A stretch of 64,000 nt of DNA from Micromonospora matsumotoense (GTDB taxonomy: Bacteria; Actinomycetota; Actinomycetes; Mycobacteriales; Micromonosporaceae): assembly GCF_900091525.1 (NCBI RefSeq), contig NZ_FMCU01000005.1:1-64000 (forward strand), given 5' to 3'. This document shows positions 43,150 to 51,574 of this stretch, one piece after another. Made by a program: the position numbers and the translations under genes. The notes beneath the pieces are model-generated. The model did not search any database. It saw nothing but the letters and a program-made list of their open reading frames with translations, and had not been told where the DNA came from. Within the stretch, counting starts at the first letter, position 1; each line of letters starts with the position of its first letter.

Positions 43150-44232
43150 ATGCGGATCGTGATCGTGGGTGCCAGTGGCAACGTGGGCACGGCGGTGCTG
43201 CGCCGGCTGGGCCGGGAGCCGGGGCTGGACCTCGTCGGCGTCGCCCGGCGGCTGCCCGGCCCGGACGCCGGTGCGCCCTACGACGGGGTGCGGTGGCACT
43301 CCTGCGACGTCGGGGCGCCCGGCGCGGTCGACCAGCTCACCGCGATCTTCACCCAGGCCGATGCGGTGGTGCACCTGGCCTGGCAGATCCAACCCAGCCA
43401 CGACCAGCGCACCCTGCACCGGACCAACGTCGGCGGCAGCCGCGCGGTGACCGAGGCCACTGTCCGGGCCGGCGTGCCCGCCCTGGTGTACGCCTCCTCG
43501 GTCGGCGTCTACGCCCCCGGCCCGAAGGACCACCCGATCAGCGAGCGGTGGCCGGCGACCGGGGTGCCCGGTTCCTCGTACAGCCGGGACAAGGCCGAGG
43601 TCGAGGCGATGCTGGACACCGTCGAGGCCGCGCATCCGCAGCTGCGGGTGGTCCGGCTGCGCCCCGGGCTGATCTTCCAGCGGGACGCGGGCACCGAGAT
43701 CACCCGGTACTTCCTCGGGCCGCTGGCCCCGGTGCGGCTGCTGCGACACGGGCGGATTCCGCTCGTACCGGCCCACCGTCGGCTGCGGATGCAGGCGGTG
43801 CACGCCGACGACGTGGCCGACGCGTACGCGCGGGCGGTCCTCGGTGAGGCGCGCGGCGCGTTCAACGTCGCCGCGGACCCGGTGCTGACCCCGGAGCTGG
43901 TGGCCCGGCACTTCAAGGGCTGGACGGTGCCGGTGGCCGCCCCGGTGCTGCGTGCCGCCGCCGCGCTGACCTGGCGGTTCCGGCTCCAACCGGTGGACGC
44001 GGGCTGGGTCGAGCTGGGGCTCAACGCGCCGCTGATGTCCAGTGCGCGGGCCGAGACCGAACTCGGCTGGCAGCCGCAGGTCGACGCGGTGACCGCGTTG
44101 CGGGAGCTGTTCGCCGGGATGGCCCACGGCGCGCACACCGGCGGCCCGCCGATGTCCGGCGATGCCGACCTGCCCGGCCGCCCGGCCGGCCTGCTCCGGG
44201 GCCGCGCCCCCGGCCAGGGCGACCCCTACTGA
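43150..44232 (+). CDS. NAD-dependent epimerase/dehydratase (extended SDR)
   Basis: 360 residues. The Rossmann motif MRIVIVGASGNVGTAVLRRL and the catalytic pair in ALVYASSVGVYAPG ... SSYSRDKAEVEAML (Tyr-x-x-x-Lys as YSRDK) mark an atypical or extended short-chain dehydrogenase. HLAWQIQPSHD is the usual substrate-loop region. The C-terminal ELGWQPQVDAVTALRELFAG is typical of the SDR epimerase family. Substrate unknown; actinomycete homologues are often annotated as nucleoside-diphosphate-sugar epimerases. It is separated from the previous gene by a double hairpin and so is independently transcribed. Confidence 0.85.
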   Translation: MRIVIVGASGNVGTAVLRRLGREPGLDLVGVARRLPGPDAGAPYDGVRWHSCDVGAPGAVDQLTAIFTQADAVVHLAWQIQPSHDQRTLHRTNVGGSRAVTEATVRAGVPALVYASSVGVYAPGPKDHPISERWPATGVPGSSYSRDKAEVEAMLDTVEAAHPQLRVVRLRPGLIFQRDAGTEITRYFLGPLAPVRLLRHGRIPLVPAHRRLRMQAVHADDVADAYARAVLGEARGAFNVAADPVLTPELVARHFKGWTVPVAAPVLRAAAALTWRFRLQPVDAGWVELGLNAPLMSSARAETELGWQPQVDAVTALRELFAGMAHGAHTGGPPMSGDADLPGRPAGLLRGRAPGQGDPY

Positions 44233-44340
44233 CCGGCGGTTCCCCGGATGCCGCCGGGGGCGGGCCGGGCCGACCGCTCGGGACGCCACGGTGGCGCCGG
44301 CCGGGGCGGGGGCCGCTTCCTCCTCCGCCGGTACGCGGCG

Positions 44341-45090
44341 TCAGGCGTGGGAGAGGGCGAACGCGGTGAGGAAGCCGAGGACGGTGATCAGGCCGACCAG
44401 CAGGTGCGCGTCCTCGAACGCCTCCGGGACCATGGTGTCGGTGATCATCGCGAGGATCGCGCCGGCGGCCAGCGCGGTGATGGTGGCCAGCACCTCCGGC
44501 GGCGCACCACCCAGCAGGGTGTGACCGAGCAGGGCGGCGATCCCGCTGATCAGGGTGATCGCCGTCCACAGGGCGAAGACGTAGCGGCGGGAGCGGCCGG
44601 CCCGACGCATCCCGGCGGCGCTCGACAGCCCCTCCGGCACGTTGCTGAGGAAGACCGCGACCACGGTGACCAGGCTGACCGGCCCGCCGGTCAGCAGGCT
44701 CGCGCCGATCACCACCGACTCGGGTACGCCGTCCAGCAGCGCGCCCACCGCGATCGCCGACCCCGACCCGGGCTGCTCCTGCTCGGAGGGCTGCTCCCCG
44801 CCGGAGCGCTTCCGGTGCCGGGCACCCCGTCGGGCGAGGAGCACGTTCGCCCCGGTGTACGCCAGCGCCCCGCCCGTCGCCCCGATCACGGTCGGCAACA
44901 GCCCGCCCTGCTCGTGCGCCTCGGCGATCAGCTCGAACGACACGGCCGAGAGCAGTACGCCCGCGCCGAACGCCATGATCGACGCGACGACCATGCGGGG
45001 CACCCGGACGAAGAACCCGACGGCTGCCCCGATCAGCAGGGCGGAGCCGGCCAACAGCCCCCACGCCCCGGCTTGCCACCACTCCGGCAT
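44341..45090 (-). CDS. ZIP-family divalent metal transporter
   Basis: 249 residues with about eight hydrophobic segments. The family motifs are GALLDGVPESVVIGASLL (helix 4, here DGVPES in place of HNxPEG) and FLSNVPEGLSSAAGMRR (helix 5, xNxPEG with the metal-binding Glu). LLGGAPPEVLATITALAAGA and ITDTMVPEAFEDAHLLV follow. A short charged loop (RKRSGGEQPSEQEQPG) separates helices 3 and 4. The altered helix-4 motif may shift metal preference. Expected role: uptake or release of zinc or a related metal across the cytoplasmic membrane. It stands alone, convergent with the epimerase gene. Confidence 0.87.
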   Translation of the reverse strand: MPEWWQAGAWGLLAGSALLIGAAVGFFVRVPRMVVASIMAFGAGVLLSAVSFELIAEAHEQGGLLPTVIGATGGALAYTGANVLLARRGARHRKRSGGEQPSEQEQPGSGSAIAVGALLDGVPESVVIGASLLTGGPVSLVTVVAVFLSNVPEGLSSAAGMRRAGRSRRYVFALWTAITLISGIAALLGHTLLGGAPPEVLATITALAAGAILAMITDTMVPEAFEDAHLLVGLITVLGFLTAFALSHA

Positions 45091-45189
45091 TCTGGGGACC
45101 GTACCCGCCCCCGGAGCGCGTCAACCAGCCCCGGCCGTCCCGATCCGGCGACACCGGACGGCCCGGCGGTCCGGCGCGGACCGGACGGG

Positions 45190-46398
45190 TCAGAAGTCGG
45201 CGAAGAGGTAGGGCAGGGCGCGCGGGAAGATCCGCCGCAGCGCGGCCGCCGCCTCCGGGCCGACGTCACCCAGCCCCCGGATGTGCACCTCGGCCGGGTC
45301 GAGCACCCCGTACGCCAGCGCGGACAGCCCGGCGGCGGTGAGCGTCACCTCCGGCACCGCAGCGCCGGAGGTCACCGCCGACCGGCCACCGGAGGTCAGC
45401 TCCAACCGGCCGGAGGCGCCGTCGAGCAGGTGGGTGCCGGCGAGCCAGCGGTCGTCGACCAGTTCCACCCGGACCCGACCGGGCCCGGCGGGCAGCCCGG
45501 CGAGGGCGTCCACGCCGAGCAGGCGGGCCATCGGCGCCGGTGAGCCGGGCCGGGTCACCCGGGCCTCGACGTGCACGGCCAGATCGGTCAGCCACAGCTC
45601 GGGCAGGTCGTCGGCGGGCAGCTGGAGGCTGATCCGCTCCACCTGGTCGACGTGCCGGGCGAGGAACTGCAACAGCAGGGCGCGCGCGTACGGGTCGGCG
45701 GCGAGCAGATCGTCCCCGGCCAGCTCCCCGCCGTGGTCGTCGATCCGGTAGGTCAGCGCGCCGACCACGCTGCCGTCGATCGTCGCGGTGATCAGCCAAC
45801 GGTCGTCCCGGTCCCGCATGCCGACGTCCCGGAACTCGGGGAAGATCGCGAAGCCGTGCCGCTCCCGCAGGCACCGCTCGGTGAACGAGCGGTAGCGGGC
45901 GTACCCGGGGCCGATCCGTTCCCAGGTCACCGTGCCGGGCAGCTCGGCACCCAGTAGCGGAGCCAGGTCGGCCGGCGAGAACCGGGCGGTACGCGCCCGG
46001 GGCAACCCCACGTAGCCGAACCGCTCGTAGAAGCTGGCCCGGAACGGGTACAACGCGCTCACCGGGTGACCACCGTCACGCATCTCGTCGAGGAGCTGAC
46101 GCAGCAGGGCGCGCACGTACCCCTGGCGGCGGGCCAGCGGGTGGGTGGCCACCCCGGCGACCCCGGCCATCGGCAGCACCGCGCCGCGCAGGTTCTGCCG
46201 CATCGGGACGGCGCTGGCGGTGGCCCGCGCCACGCCACCCTCCTCGACGACCAGCGTCCGGTTGCCCTTGTTGTACGGCAGGTAGCGGTGGAACGCCTCC
46301 ACCCGCTCCCTGCTCAGCGGGGACGCCTCGAAGGCGTACGCCTGGAGCGGGAAGCTGGTGGTCAGTCGTTCCTCGGCGGCCAGGCGACGGATGAGCAT
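45190..46398 (-). CDS. Eis-like GNAT acetyltransferase
   Basis: 402 residues, the length of Eis ('enhanced intracellular survival') proteins. ATG at 46398; longer frame extends upstream without a better start. N-terminal GNAT domain: VVEEGGVARATASAVPMRQN, MAGVAGVATHPLARRQGYVR (acetyl-CoA loop, RxxGxxR) and ALLRQLLDEMRDGG, SALYPFRASFYERFGYV. The second GNAT domain and C-terminal SCP2-like domain follow, ending in the carboxylate ALPYLFADF, whose free C-terminal Phe acts as catalytic base in this family. Homologues acetylate aminoglycosides or other amines. Expected cytosolic hexamer. Confidence 0.9.
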   Translation of the reverse strand: MLIRRLAAEERLTTSFPLQAYAFEASPLSRERVEAFHRYLPYNKGNRTLVVEEGGVARATASAVPMRQNLRGAVLPMAGVAGVATHPLARRQGYVRALLRQLLDEMRDGGHPVSALYPFRASFYERFGYVGLPRARTARFSPADLAPLLGAELPGTVTWERIGPGYARYRSFTERCLRERHGFAIFPEFRDVGMRDRDDRWLITATIDGSVVGALTYRIDDHGGELAGDDLLAADPYARALLLQFLARHVDQVERISLQLPADDLPELWLTDLAVHVEARVTRPGSPAPMARLLGVDALAGLPAGPGRVRVELVDDRWLAGTHLLDGASGRLELTSGGRSAVTSGAAVPEVTLTAAGLSALAYGVLDPAEVHIRGLGDVGPEAAAALRRIFPRALPYLFADF

Positions 46399-46448
46399 CC
46401 GTCCATCCCAACCCGGCCGGCGGCCGGCCGCAACCCGGTTGGGCCGGT

Positions 46449-47168
46449 TCAGCCCTCGGTCACGTCCGAGACCACCACGGTGACGTTGTCCGGTGCGCCG
46501 GCCTGGTGGGCCAGCTTGACCAACTGCTCGCCGCAGTGCTGCCGGTCCTGGTAGCTGGTGAGCGCCCCGTGGATCGCCTCGTCGGCCACGTAGTCGGAGA
46601 GCCCGTCGCTGCACAGCAGGACCCGGTCCCCGGCGAACACGGTCAGCACGCCGATCGCGGGCGGCGCGTCCGCCCCCTGCACGGCCCGGGTCACCAGGGA
46701 CCGCTGCGGGTGGTGGCGGGCCTGGTCGGGGGAGAGCGCGCCCTGGTCGACCAGCGCCTGGACGAAGGTGTCGTCCCGGGTGAGCTGGGTCAGCTCGCCG
46801 TCGCGCAGCAGATAGCAGCGGGAGTCGCCGACCTGGGCGAGGACCAGGGTGTCCCCGGCGAGCAGGGCGGCGGTCAGCGTCGTACCCATGCCCTCGCGGG
46901 CGGGATCGGCGGAGATGGCGGCGCGGATGCGTCGGTTGGCGGTGGAGACCACGGCCCGCAACGCCTCGGCGGCCTCGTCGGTGCCAGCGGGTGGGACCAG
47001 CTCGTCCAGGATGCGGATGACGATCTCGCTGGCCACCTCGCCGGCGGGCAGCCCACCCATGCCGTCAGCCACCGCGACCAGGCGTTCACCGGCGAGGGCT
47101 GAGTCCTCGTTGTTGGTGCGGACCAGGCCGACGTCGTTGAGGATGGCCGAGCGGAGGATCAGCGTCAT
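46449..47168 (-). CDS. PP2C-type Ser/Thr protein phosphatase (PstP-like)
   Basis: 239 residues. Motifs: SAILNDVGLVRTNNEDSALA, RLVAVADGMGGLPAGEVASE, GMGTTLTAALL, LVLAQVGDSRCYLLRDGELT, LTRDDTFVQALVDQGALS, DRVLLCSDGLSDYVADEAIH and GAPDNVTVVVSDV. All metal-binding Asp residues of PPM phosphatases are present. There is no membrane segment. It could reverse the action of the eukaryotic-type kinases in this window, 13 kb away, but it is not in their operon. Divergent from the LuxR/AAA gene across 63 bp. Confidence 0.9.
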   Translation of the reverse strand: MTLILRSAILNDVGLVRTNNEDSALAGERLVAVADGMGGLPAGEVASEIVIRILDELVPPAGTDEAAEALRAVVSTANRRIRAAISADPAREGMGTTLTAALLAGDTLVLAQVGDSRCYLLRDGELTQLTRDDTFVQALVDQGALSPDQARHHPQRSLVTRAVQGADAPPAIGVLTVFAGDRVLLCSDGLSDYVADEAIHGALTSYQDRQHCGEQLVKLAHQAGAPDNVTVVVSDVTEG

Positions 47169-47231
47169 GCGTCAAGCTTGCCGGATACACCCTCCCTCCG
47201 TCTCTACGCACTAGTACGTAGGGTGGGAGAA

Positions 47232-48278
47232 ATGATCCCGGTGTCGATGGTGGGTCGCGTCGGAGAGCTGGCGGAGCTCGACCGGGCGTGGTCCACCGTG
47301 GCCGGACCAGGCCGGTCGTCACCCGCCGTCACGGTGATCACCGGAGCCGCGGGGGTGGGCAAGAGTCTGCTGGTCGCGGCGGCCGTCGAGGGTCTCGACC
47401 CGCGTCCGGCGGTGATCCTCGCCGGCGCGGCGCGGGTGCACGATCCGGCCCCCTACGACTGGCTGGCGGCGGTGCTCAGCGTCCGCGACGTCGGGGCTCT
47501 CGACCTGCCGCCGGACGCGCTGGCCTGGTTGGCACAGCAACCGACCGCGCCGCGCGAGCGGTACGCCCCCGGCACGCTGCTGCGGCTCGCCGTGCGGACC
47601 GTCCGGTTGCTGGTCGGCGTCGGCCCGGCCGTGCTGGTGGTGGAGGATCTGCACGACCTCGACCCGGCCAGCCTCAACCTGGTCGTCGAGCTGGCCACCG
47701 CGCCGCAGCTGCCGGCGCTGCTGGTGGTGGCGAGCCGGCCGCCGGCCGACGCGGTCGCGCCGGACCTCACCCGCCGCGCCCTGGCCCGCCTCTGCGGGGT
47801 ACGCGGCGCGGTGCGCCAGCACCTCGGCCCGCTCGGCGTCGCCGAGGTGGCCGAGATCCTCACCCAGGTGTACGGCGACAGTCCGCCGCCGGGGCGGGTG
47901 TGCGCCGCCGTGTGGCAACGCACCGGCGGCAACCCGTACGCGCTCACCGAGTTGTTGGCCGTGCACGCGGGTCGGGGGCTGGAGGCGCTGGTCCGCGAGC
48001 CGCTGCCGGAGCACCTGCGGGTGCCGGAGCGGCTGCCCGCGCCCCGGGCCGCCGCCCCGCCCGACGTCGAGCTGACCGGTCGGGAGGTGGACGTGCTCGG
48101 CTGCCTGGTCGCCGGGATGTCCAACAAGCAGGCCGCGCGGGCGTTGGGCATCTCGGTGCGGACGGTGACCGTGCACGTGTCGAACCTGCTGCGCAAGACC
48201 GGCTCGGCGTCGCGTACCGAGGCGGCGCTCTGGGCGGTGCAGCACCGGCTGCCCGGTGCGGGTCAGCTGCGGGGGTAG
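47232..48278 (+). CDS. LuxR-family regulator with AAA-type ATPase domain
   Basis: 348 residues from the ATG at 47232 with GGGTGGGAGA upstream. P-loop VTVITGAAGVGKSLLVAAAV, Walker B AVLVVEDLHDLDPASLNLVV, and GNPYALTELLAVHAG of the STAND/LAL ATPase family. The C-terminal LuxR HTH is ELTGREVDVLGCLVAGMSNK, QAARALGISVRTVTVHVSNL, LRKTGSASRTEAALWA. Standard LAL regulators are about 900 residues with a TPR sensor; here the sensor is missing, giving a compact form. The gene ends inside a 25-bp tandem duplication shared with the converging XRE-cupin gene. Confidence 0.87.
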   Translation: MIPVSMVGRVGELAELDRAWSTVAGPGRSSPAVTVITGAAGVGKSLLVAAAVEGLDPRPAVILAGAARVHDPAPYDWLAAVLSVRDVGALDLPPDALAWLAQQPTAPRERYAPGTLLRLAVRTVRLLVGVGPAVLVVEDLHDLDPASLNLVVELATAPQLPALLVVASRPPADAVAPDLTRRALARLCGVRGAVRQHLGPLGVAEVAEILTQVYGDSPPPGRVCAAVWQRTGGNPYALTELLAVHAGRGLEALVREPLPEHLRVPERLPAPRAAAPPDVELTGREVDVLGCLVAGMSNKQAARALGISVRTVTVHVSNLLRKTGSASRTEAALWAVQHRLPGAGQLRG

Positions 48279-48312
48279 CGCAGCAGCTCAGCTGCGGGGG
48301 TAACGCAGCAGC
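48263..48312. repeat. 25-bp tandem duplication spanning two gene ends
   Basis: Two 25-bp copies, 48263-48287 and 48288-48312, differ at one base. The first contains the stop of the LuxR-type gene and the second the final codons of the converging XRE-cupin gene, whose stop (48288-48290) is at the junction. Each copy contains CAGCTG and CGCAGCAGC and may form hairpins. Confidence 0.85.
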
Positions 48313-48848
48313 AGACTGGCGGCGACCTCCTCGTCGCCGAGGGCGGCGTAGCCGTGCGGCACGTCGGAGGTCCAGCGCAGGTGACCACCGGCGGCGGCGG
48401 TCAGCGGGGCGTCGACCGGGCCGGCCCGCAGCACCCCGGCGAAGACCGTGACGTGTTCGGTGACCCCGGGTCGGTGGGCGGGGGAGACCTGTTCCCCGCC
48501 GGGGTGCACCCGCAGCCGGTACAGCTCGTAGCTGGCGTCGGTGTCGGTGAACGACTCCAGCAGGGTGGCGACGACCGTGGCGCCCCGGACGGTCGGCGTG
48601 GTGGCGGGCCCGGCGAGCACGGCCGCCAGCGGCACGCCGAGCTGGGCGGTGATCGCGTACAGCGTCTCCAGGGTGGGGTTGCGGGTGCCGTTCTCCAGTG
48701 CGGAGAGGGTGGCCTTCCCGACCCCGGCGGTGCGGGCGAGCGTGGAGAGGGAAACCCCGCGCGCGGCGCGCAGGGCGCGGATCCGCTGGCCGACCGCCTC
48801 GGCGTCGGCGTCGAGCGGGGGCCGGCGGGCTGGGCGGGGCCGGGTCAT
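48288..48848 (-). CDS. XRE-cupin transcriptional regulator
   Basis: 186 residues. The HTH_3 domain is EAVGQRIRALRAARGVSLST, LARTAGVGKATLSALENGTR, NPTLETLYAITAQLGVPLAA. The cupin_2 domain lies in the C-terminal half (ELYRLRVHPGGEQVSPAHRP, VTEHVTVFAGVLRAGPVDAP, LTAAAGGHLRWTSDVPHGYA). Such regulators commonly repress a divergent transporter and respond to its substrate. Here the divergent gene is BenE-type, and a perfect palindrome lies 24 bp in front of this start. The combination XRE-cupin plus BenE recurs in actinomycetes. Confidence 0.92.
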   Translation of the reverse strand: MTRPRPARRPPLDADAEAVGQRIRALRAARGVSLSTLARTAGVGKATLSALENGTRNPTLETLYAITAQLGVPLAAVLAGPATTPTVRGATVVATLLESFTDTDASYELYRLRVHPGGEQVSPAHRPGVTEHVTVFAGVLRAGPVDAPLTAAAGGHLRWTSDVPHGYAALGDEEVAASLLLRYPRS

Positions 48849-48872
48849 GCCGCTATGGTGCTACACGGCCCG

Positions 48873-48890
48873 CGTTCCGTAAACGGAACG
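48873..48890. promoter_or_regulatory. perfect 18-bp palindrome, operator of the XRE-cupin regulator
   Basis: CGTTCCGTAAACGGAACG consists of 8-bp arms around AA. It lies in the 112-bp divergent gap between the regulator (start 48848) and benE (start 48961), nearer the regulator. GTTCCGT/ACGGAAC is the style of site bound by XRE-cupin proteins; binding itself is inferred. Confidence 0.75.
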
Positions 48891-48960
48891 GGGGCGAACC
48901 GGACGGGTGTCCTGAGCCCGCCTTGACGGGCGGGCCTGCGCACCGGCGGTCGGAGTGGGC

Positions 48961-50502
48961 GTGAGGGAGGCTGTGGTGGGGGATCGGCTGCAACCGGTGC
49001 TGGCCGGCGTGGTGACGGCCGTGGTCGGCTTCGCCAGCTCGTTCACCGTGGTGCTCGCCGGGCTGCGGGCGGTGGGCGCCAGCGAGACCCAGGCCGCCTC
49101 CGGGCTGCTCACGGTGAGCGTCGCCGCCGGAATCTGCGCGACCTGGCTCGGGCTGCGGCACCGGATGCCGATCGCGATCGCCTGGTCCACGCCGGGCGCG
49201 GCGCTGCTGGTCGCCACCGGGCCGGTCCCCGGCGGCTGGCCCGCCGCCGTGGGGGCGTTCGCGCTGTGCGGGCTGCTCATCGTCGCCGCCGGGCTCTTCC
49301 CCGCCCTGGGCCGGGCGGTGGCCGCCATTCCCGCCCCGGTGGCGGCGGCGATGCTGGCCGGGGTGCTGCTGCCCCTGTGCACCGCCCCGGTGCGCGCACT
49401 GGTCGAGGTGCCGACGCTGGCCGGGCCGGTGATCGTCACCTGGCTGATGCTGCACCGGTTCGCCCGCCGCTGGGCGGTGCCGGCCGCGCTGGTGGTGGCG
49501 GCGCTGGCGATCGTGCTGACCACGTCCGGCGTGGGAGTGGGCGTCGCCGACCTGCGACCGGTGGTGTCGCCGACCGTACCGACGTTCACCCTGCCCGCGG
49601 TGGTCGGCCTGGCGTTGCCCCTGTTCCTGGTCACCATGGCCGCGCAGAACGTGCCCGGCACGGCGGTGCTGCGCGGCTACGGTTACCGGCCGCCGCTCGC
49701 CTCCGCGCTGCGCGCCACCGGGTTGGCCAGCGCGCTCGGTGCCGCCACCGGCGGGCACGCGGTCAACCTCGCCGCGATCACCGCCGCCCTCGCCGCCGGC
49801 CCCGACGCCCACCCCGATCCGGACCGGCGGTGGATCGCCTCGGTGACCGCCGGCATCGGTCTGGCGCTGCTCGGGCTCGGCGCTGGCGCGGCGACCACGC
49901 TGGTGCTGCTCTCCCCGCCGGTGCTCATCGAGGCGGTCGCCGGGCTCGCGCTGCTCGGCGCGTTGGCCGGCGCGCTCTCCGCAGCCCTCTCCACCTCGCC
50001 TATCCCCACCTCGCCTGCCCCCGCCTCTTTGTCCCCGGCCTCCCCGTCCGCGGCCTCTTCACCGCCCGCCGCCGTCTCCACCCCGGCCTTGCCCGCATCG
50101 GGCGCTGCCTCCGCCGCGTCCCCGGTCGTCGCCGATCCACCGAGCCGTGAGGCCGCAGTGGTCACGTTCGTGGTCACCGCGTCGGGGGTGAGCCTCCTCG
50201 GCGTGGGTGGGGCGTTCTGGGGACTGCTCGCAGGCTGGCTGATGCTGCTGCTCTTCCGCCGCCGGACCCCACCCCTGGCCGCCGCTCCCGTGCCCGCGCC
50301 AACGGAGACGACCGTGCCGGCGGGCCGGGCAGGGGCGGTGAGTCCGGCAGGGGCGACGACTCCGGAAGAGACGACGGGCCTGCCGGGATCGCGGGATCCG
50401 GAGGGCACCTCGGCTGTCGGAGATCAGGTCGGGCAGGTCACAGGGCGCTGGCGGTCAGGGGGCGCTGGCGGTCACGTCGACCGCCACCACCCGCAGCCGT
50501 AG
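48961..50502 (+). CDS. BenE-family benzoate/aromatic acid transporter
   Basis: 513 residues. GTG at 48961 is chosen because GGAG (48952-48955) is correctly spaced; GTG 48955 or 48973 are alternatives. LQPVLAGVVTAVVGFASSFT, VVLAGLRAVGASETQAASGL, RMPIAIAWSTPGAALLVATG, AAMLAGVLLPLCTAPVRAL and NVPGTAVLRGYGYRPP are BenE hallmarks, with TGGHAVNLAAITAALAAGP typical of the family. A Ser/Pro/Ala-rich insert of about 50 residues (residue 340-395) lies before the last two helices, and a disordered tail ends the protein. It probably imports or exports benzoate-like aromatic acids. The 3' end overlaps the next, converging gene by 48 bases. Confidence 0.9.
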   Translation: MREAVVGDRLQPVLAGVVTAVVGFASSFTVVLAGLRAVGASETQAASGLLTVSVAAGICATWLGLRHRMPIAIAWSTPGAALLVATGPVPGGWPAAVGAFALCGLLIVAAGLFPALGRAVAAIPAPVAAAMLAGVLLPLCTAPVRALVEVPTLAGPVIVTWLMLHRFARRWAVPAALVVAALAIVLTTSGVGVGVADLRPVVSPTVPTFTLPAVVGLALPLFLVTMAAQNVPGTAVLRGYGYRPPLASALRATGLASALGAATGGHAVNLAAITAALAAGPDAHPDPDRRWIASVTAGIGLALLGLGAGAATTLVLLSPPVLIEAVAGLALLGALAGALSAALSTSPIPTSPAPASLSPASPSAASSPPAAVSTPALPASGAASAASPVVADPPSREAAVVTFVVTASGVSLLGVGGAFWGLLAGWLMLLLFRRRTPPLAAAPVPAPTETTVPAGRAGAVSPAGATTPEETTGLPGSRDPEGTSAVGDQVGQVTGRWRSGGAGGHVDRHHPQP

Positions 50503-50727
50503 GTCCGGCACGTACCGCGCGACGGTCGCCGCGAACTCCAGCGCGTGTTCCCGGCTGTCGAGCACCACCAGGGCGTGCCCGATCTCCTGGTCCGCCTCGT
50601 CCGACCCCCACCAGCCACGGACGAAACCCGGACTCTGCCGGACGACCTCGGCCATGTGCGCGTACTGCGCCCGGCGCGCCTCCGGCGTGCCGGCCGGCAT
50701 CTGTTGCTCCCCGACGACCAGGTACAT
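50455..50727 (-). CDS. small ABM-fold-like hypothetical protein
   Basis: 90 residues, ATG at 50727. YLVVGEQQMPAGTPEARRAQ, YAHMAEVVRQSPGFVRGWWG, DQEIGHALVVLDSREHALEF and VRYVPDLRLRVVAVDV-like strands suggest a dimeric alpha-beta barrel (antibiotic-biosynthesis-monooxygenase fold). No catalytic residue pattern is evident. It converges with benE and overlaps its last 16 codons, where the benE frame encodes only disordered tail. Confidence 0.7.
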   Translation of the reverse strand: MYLVVGEQQMPAGTPEARRAQYAHMAEVVRQSPGFVRGWWGSDEADQEIGHALVVLDSREHALEFAATVARYVPDLRLRVVAVDVTASAP

Positions 50728-51574
50728 CGGTCCACACTAGACCACCTGCCCGCGATCACCTGGCCAACGCGCCTATGGCCCGGATGTCACCGTGTCCCGC
50801 TGTTCTCCGCAATCCCGTGTCTCCCCGATTCGGTCAACCTGGTGGCATCTCGGTGGGCCGCAACACTCGTGCGGGCCCTTTCGAGCTGATGACGTTAACG
50901 ACTCGCCCGGGGGCCGGGGCCGGGGGCCGCCGGGTGTCGGGTGCCCCGTGCCGATGATTCGTCAACGTCATCAGCTCGAAAGGGTGCGCGACAGGGCAGT
51001 TGTCTCCAGGCGATGCTGCCGCCGACGCCCGGCGGGCACCCGGAACCCCGCAGGGAGTGCCGACACACAGAAGCCGTGGCGACGCCGACAGCCCGCTGTC
51101 AGCCCAGCGCTGTCGGGCCAGCGTCAGCGGGCCGGCGCTGTCGGGCTCGGGCCGTCGGGCTAGGCCGGCCACGACCACTGCCACCACGATGACATTCATA
51201 CGAATTCACCCGGCGGCCAGCCGCGCCCCGGACATCCCAGTCGGTGCGGATCGCCGGAAGCGGAGATCGAGTCAGGGGCCGCGCCAATGAGTCTCCACGA
51301 CAAACCTATTGGGAAACGGACCGACTCCCGACCCGGCCGGCGAGACGGTCACACCTCGCGTCCAGTGTTCTCGCGTCCGGTCGCGCTGCCCGGTGTCCTC
51401 GATTGCGGGAGCCTTGCTCGACCCGGCGGGATGGTGCGACAATTGATCGAAGTGTATGAATATTTACTGAGCGGGCCGGCGACCGTGGAGCGGTGCGGCC
51501 GGAGCAACGGAGCCGGGCCGCACGCCCCAGGCCACCATCCGGCGCCGGGCCGCGTTCTCCAGGGAGCAGCCAGC
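50728..51574. other. 850-bp intergenic region, non-coding
   Basis: No credible gene; open frames are short and overlap one another. It contains a 26-bp inverted repeat (50876-50984), a stretch of imperfect GCTGTCGGGC-type short repeats at about 51090-51165, and probably the promoter of the GH6 gene in the more AT-rich part near 51430-51470. Confidence 0.6.
50876..50984. repeat. 26-bp inverted repeat with GC-rich 57-bp loop
   Basis: Arm 1, 50876-50901, begins CCCTTTCGAGCTGATGACG and ends TTAACGA. Arm 2, 50959-50984, is its reverse complement with one mismatch (TCGTCAACG in place of TCGTTAACG). The 57 bases between are almost pure G/C. TGACGTTAACGA/TCGTCAACGTCA forms a secondary symmetrical element at each arm. 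This could be a transcript hairpin, a repeated intergenic element, or a non-autonomous mobile element. Confidence 0.8.
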
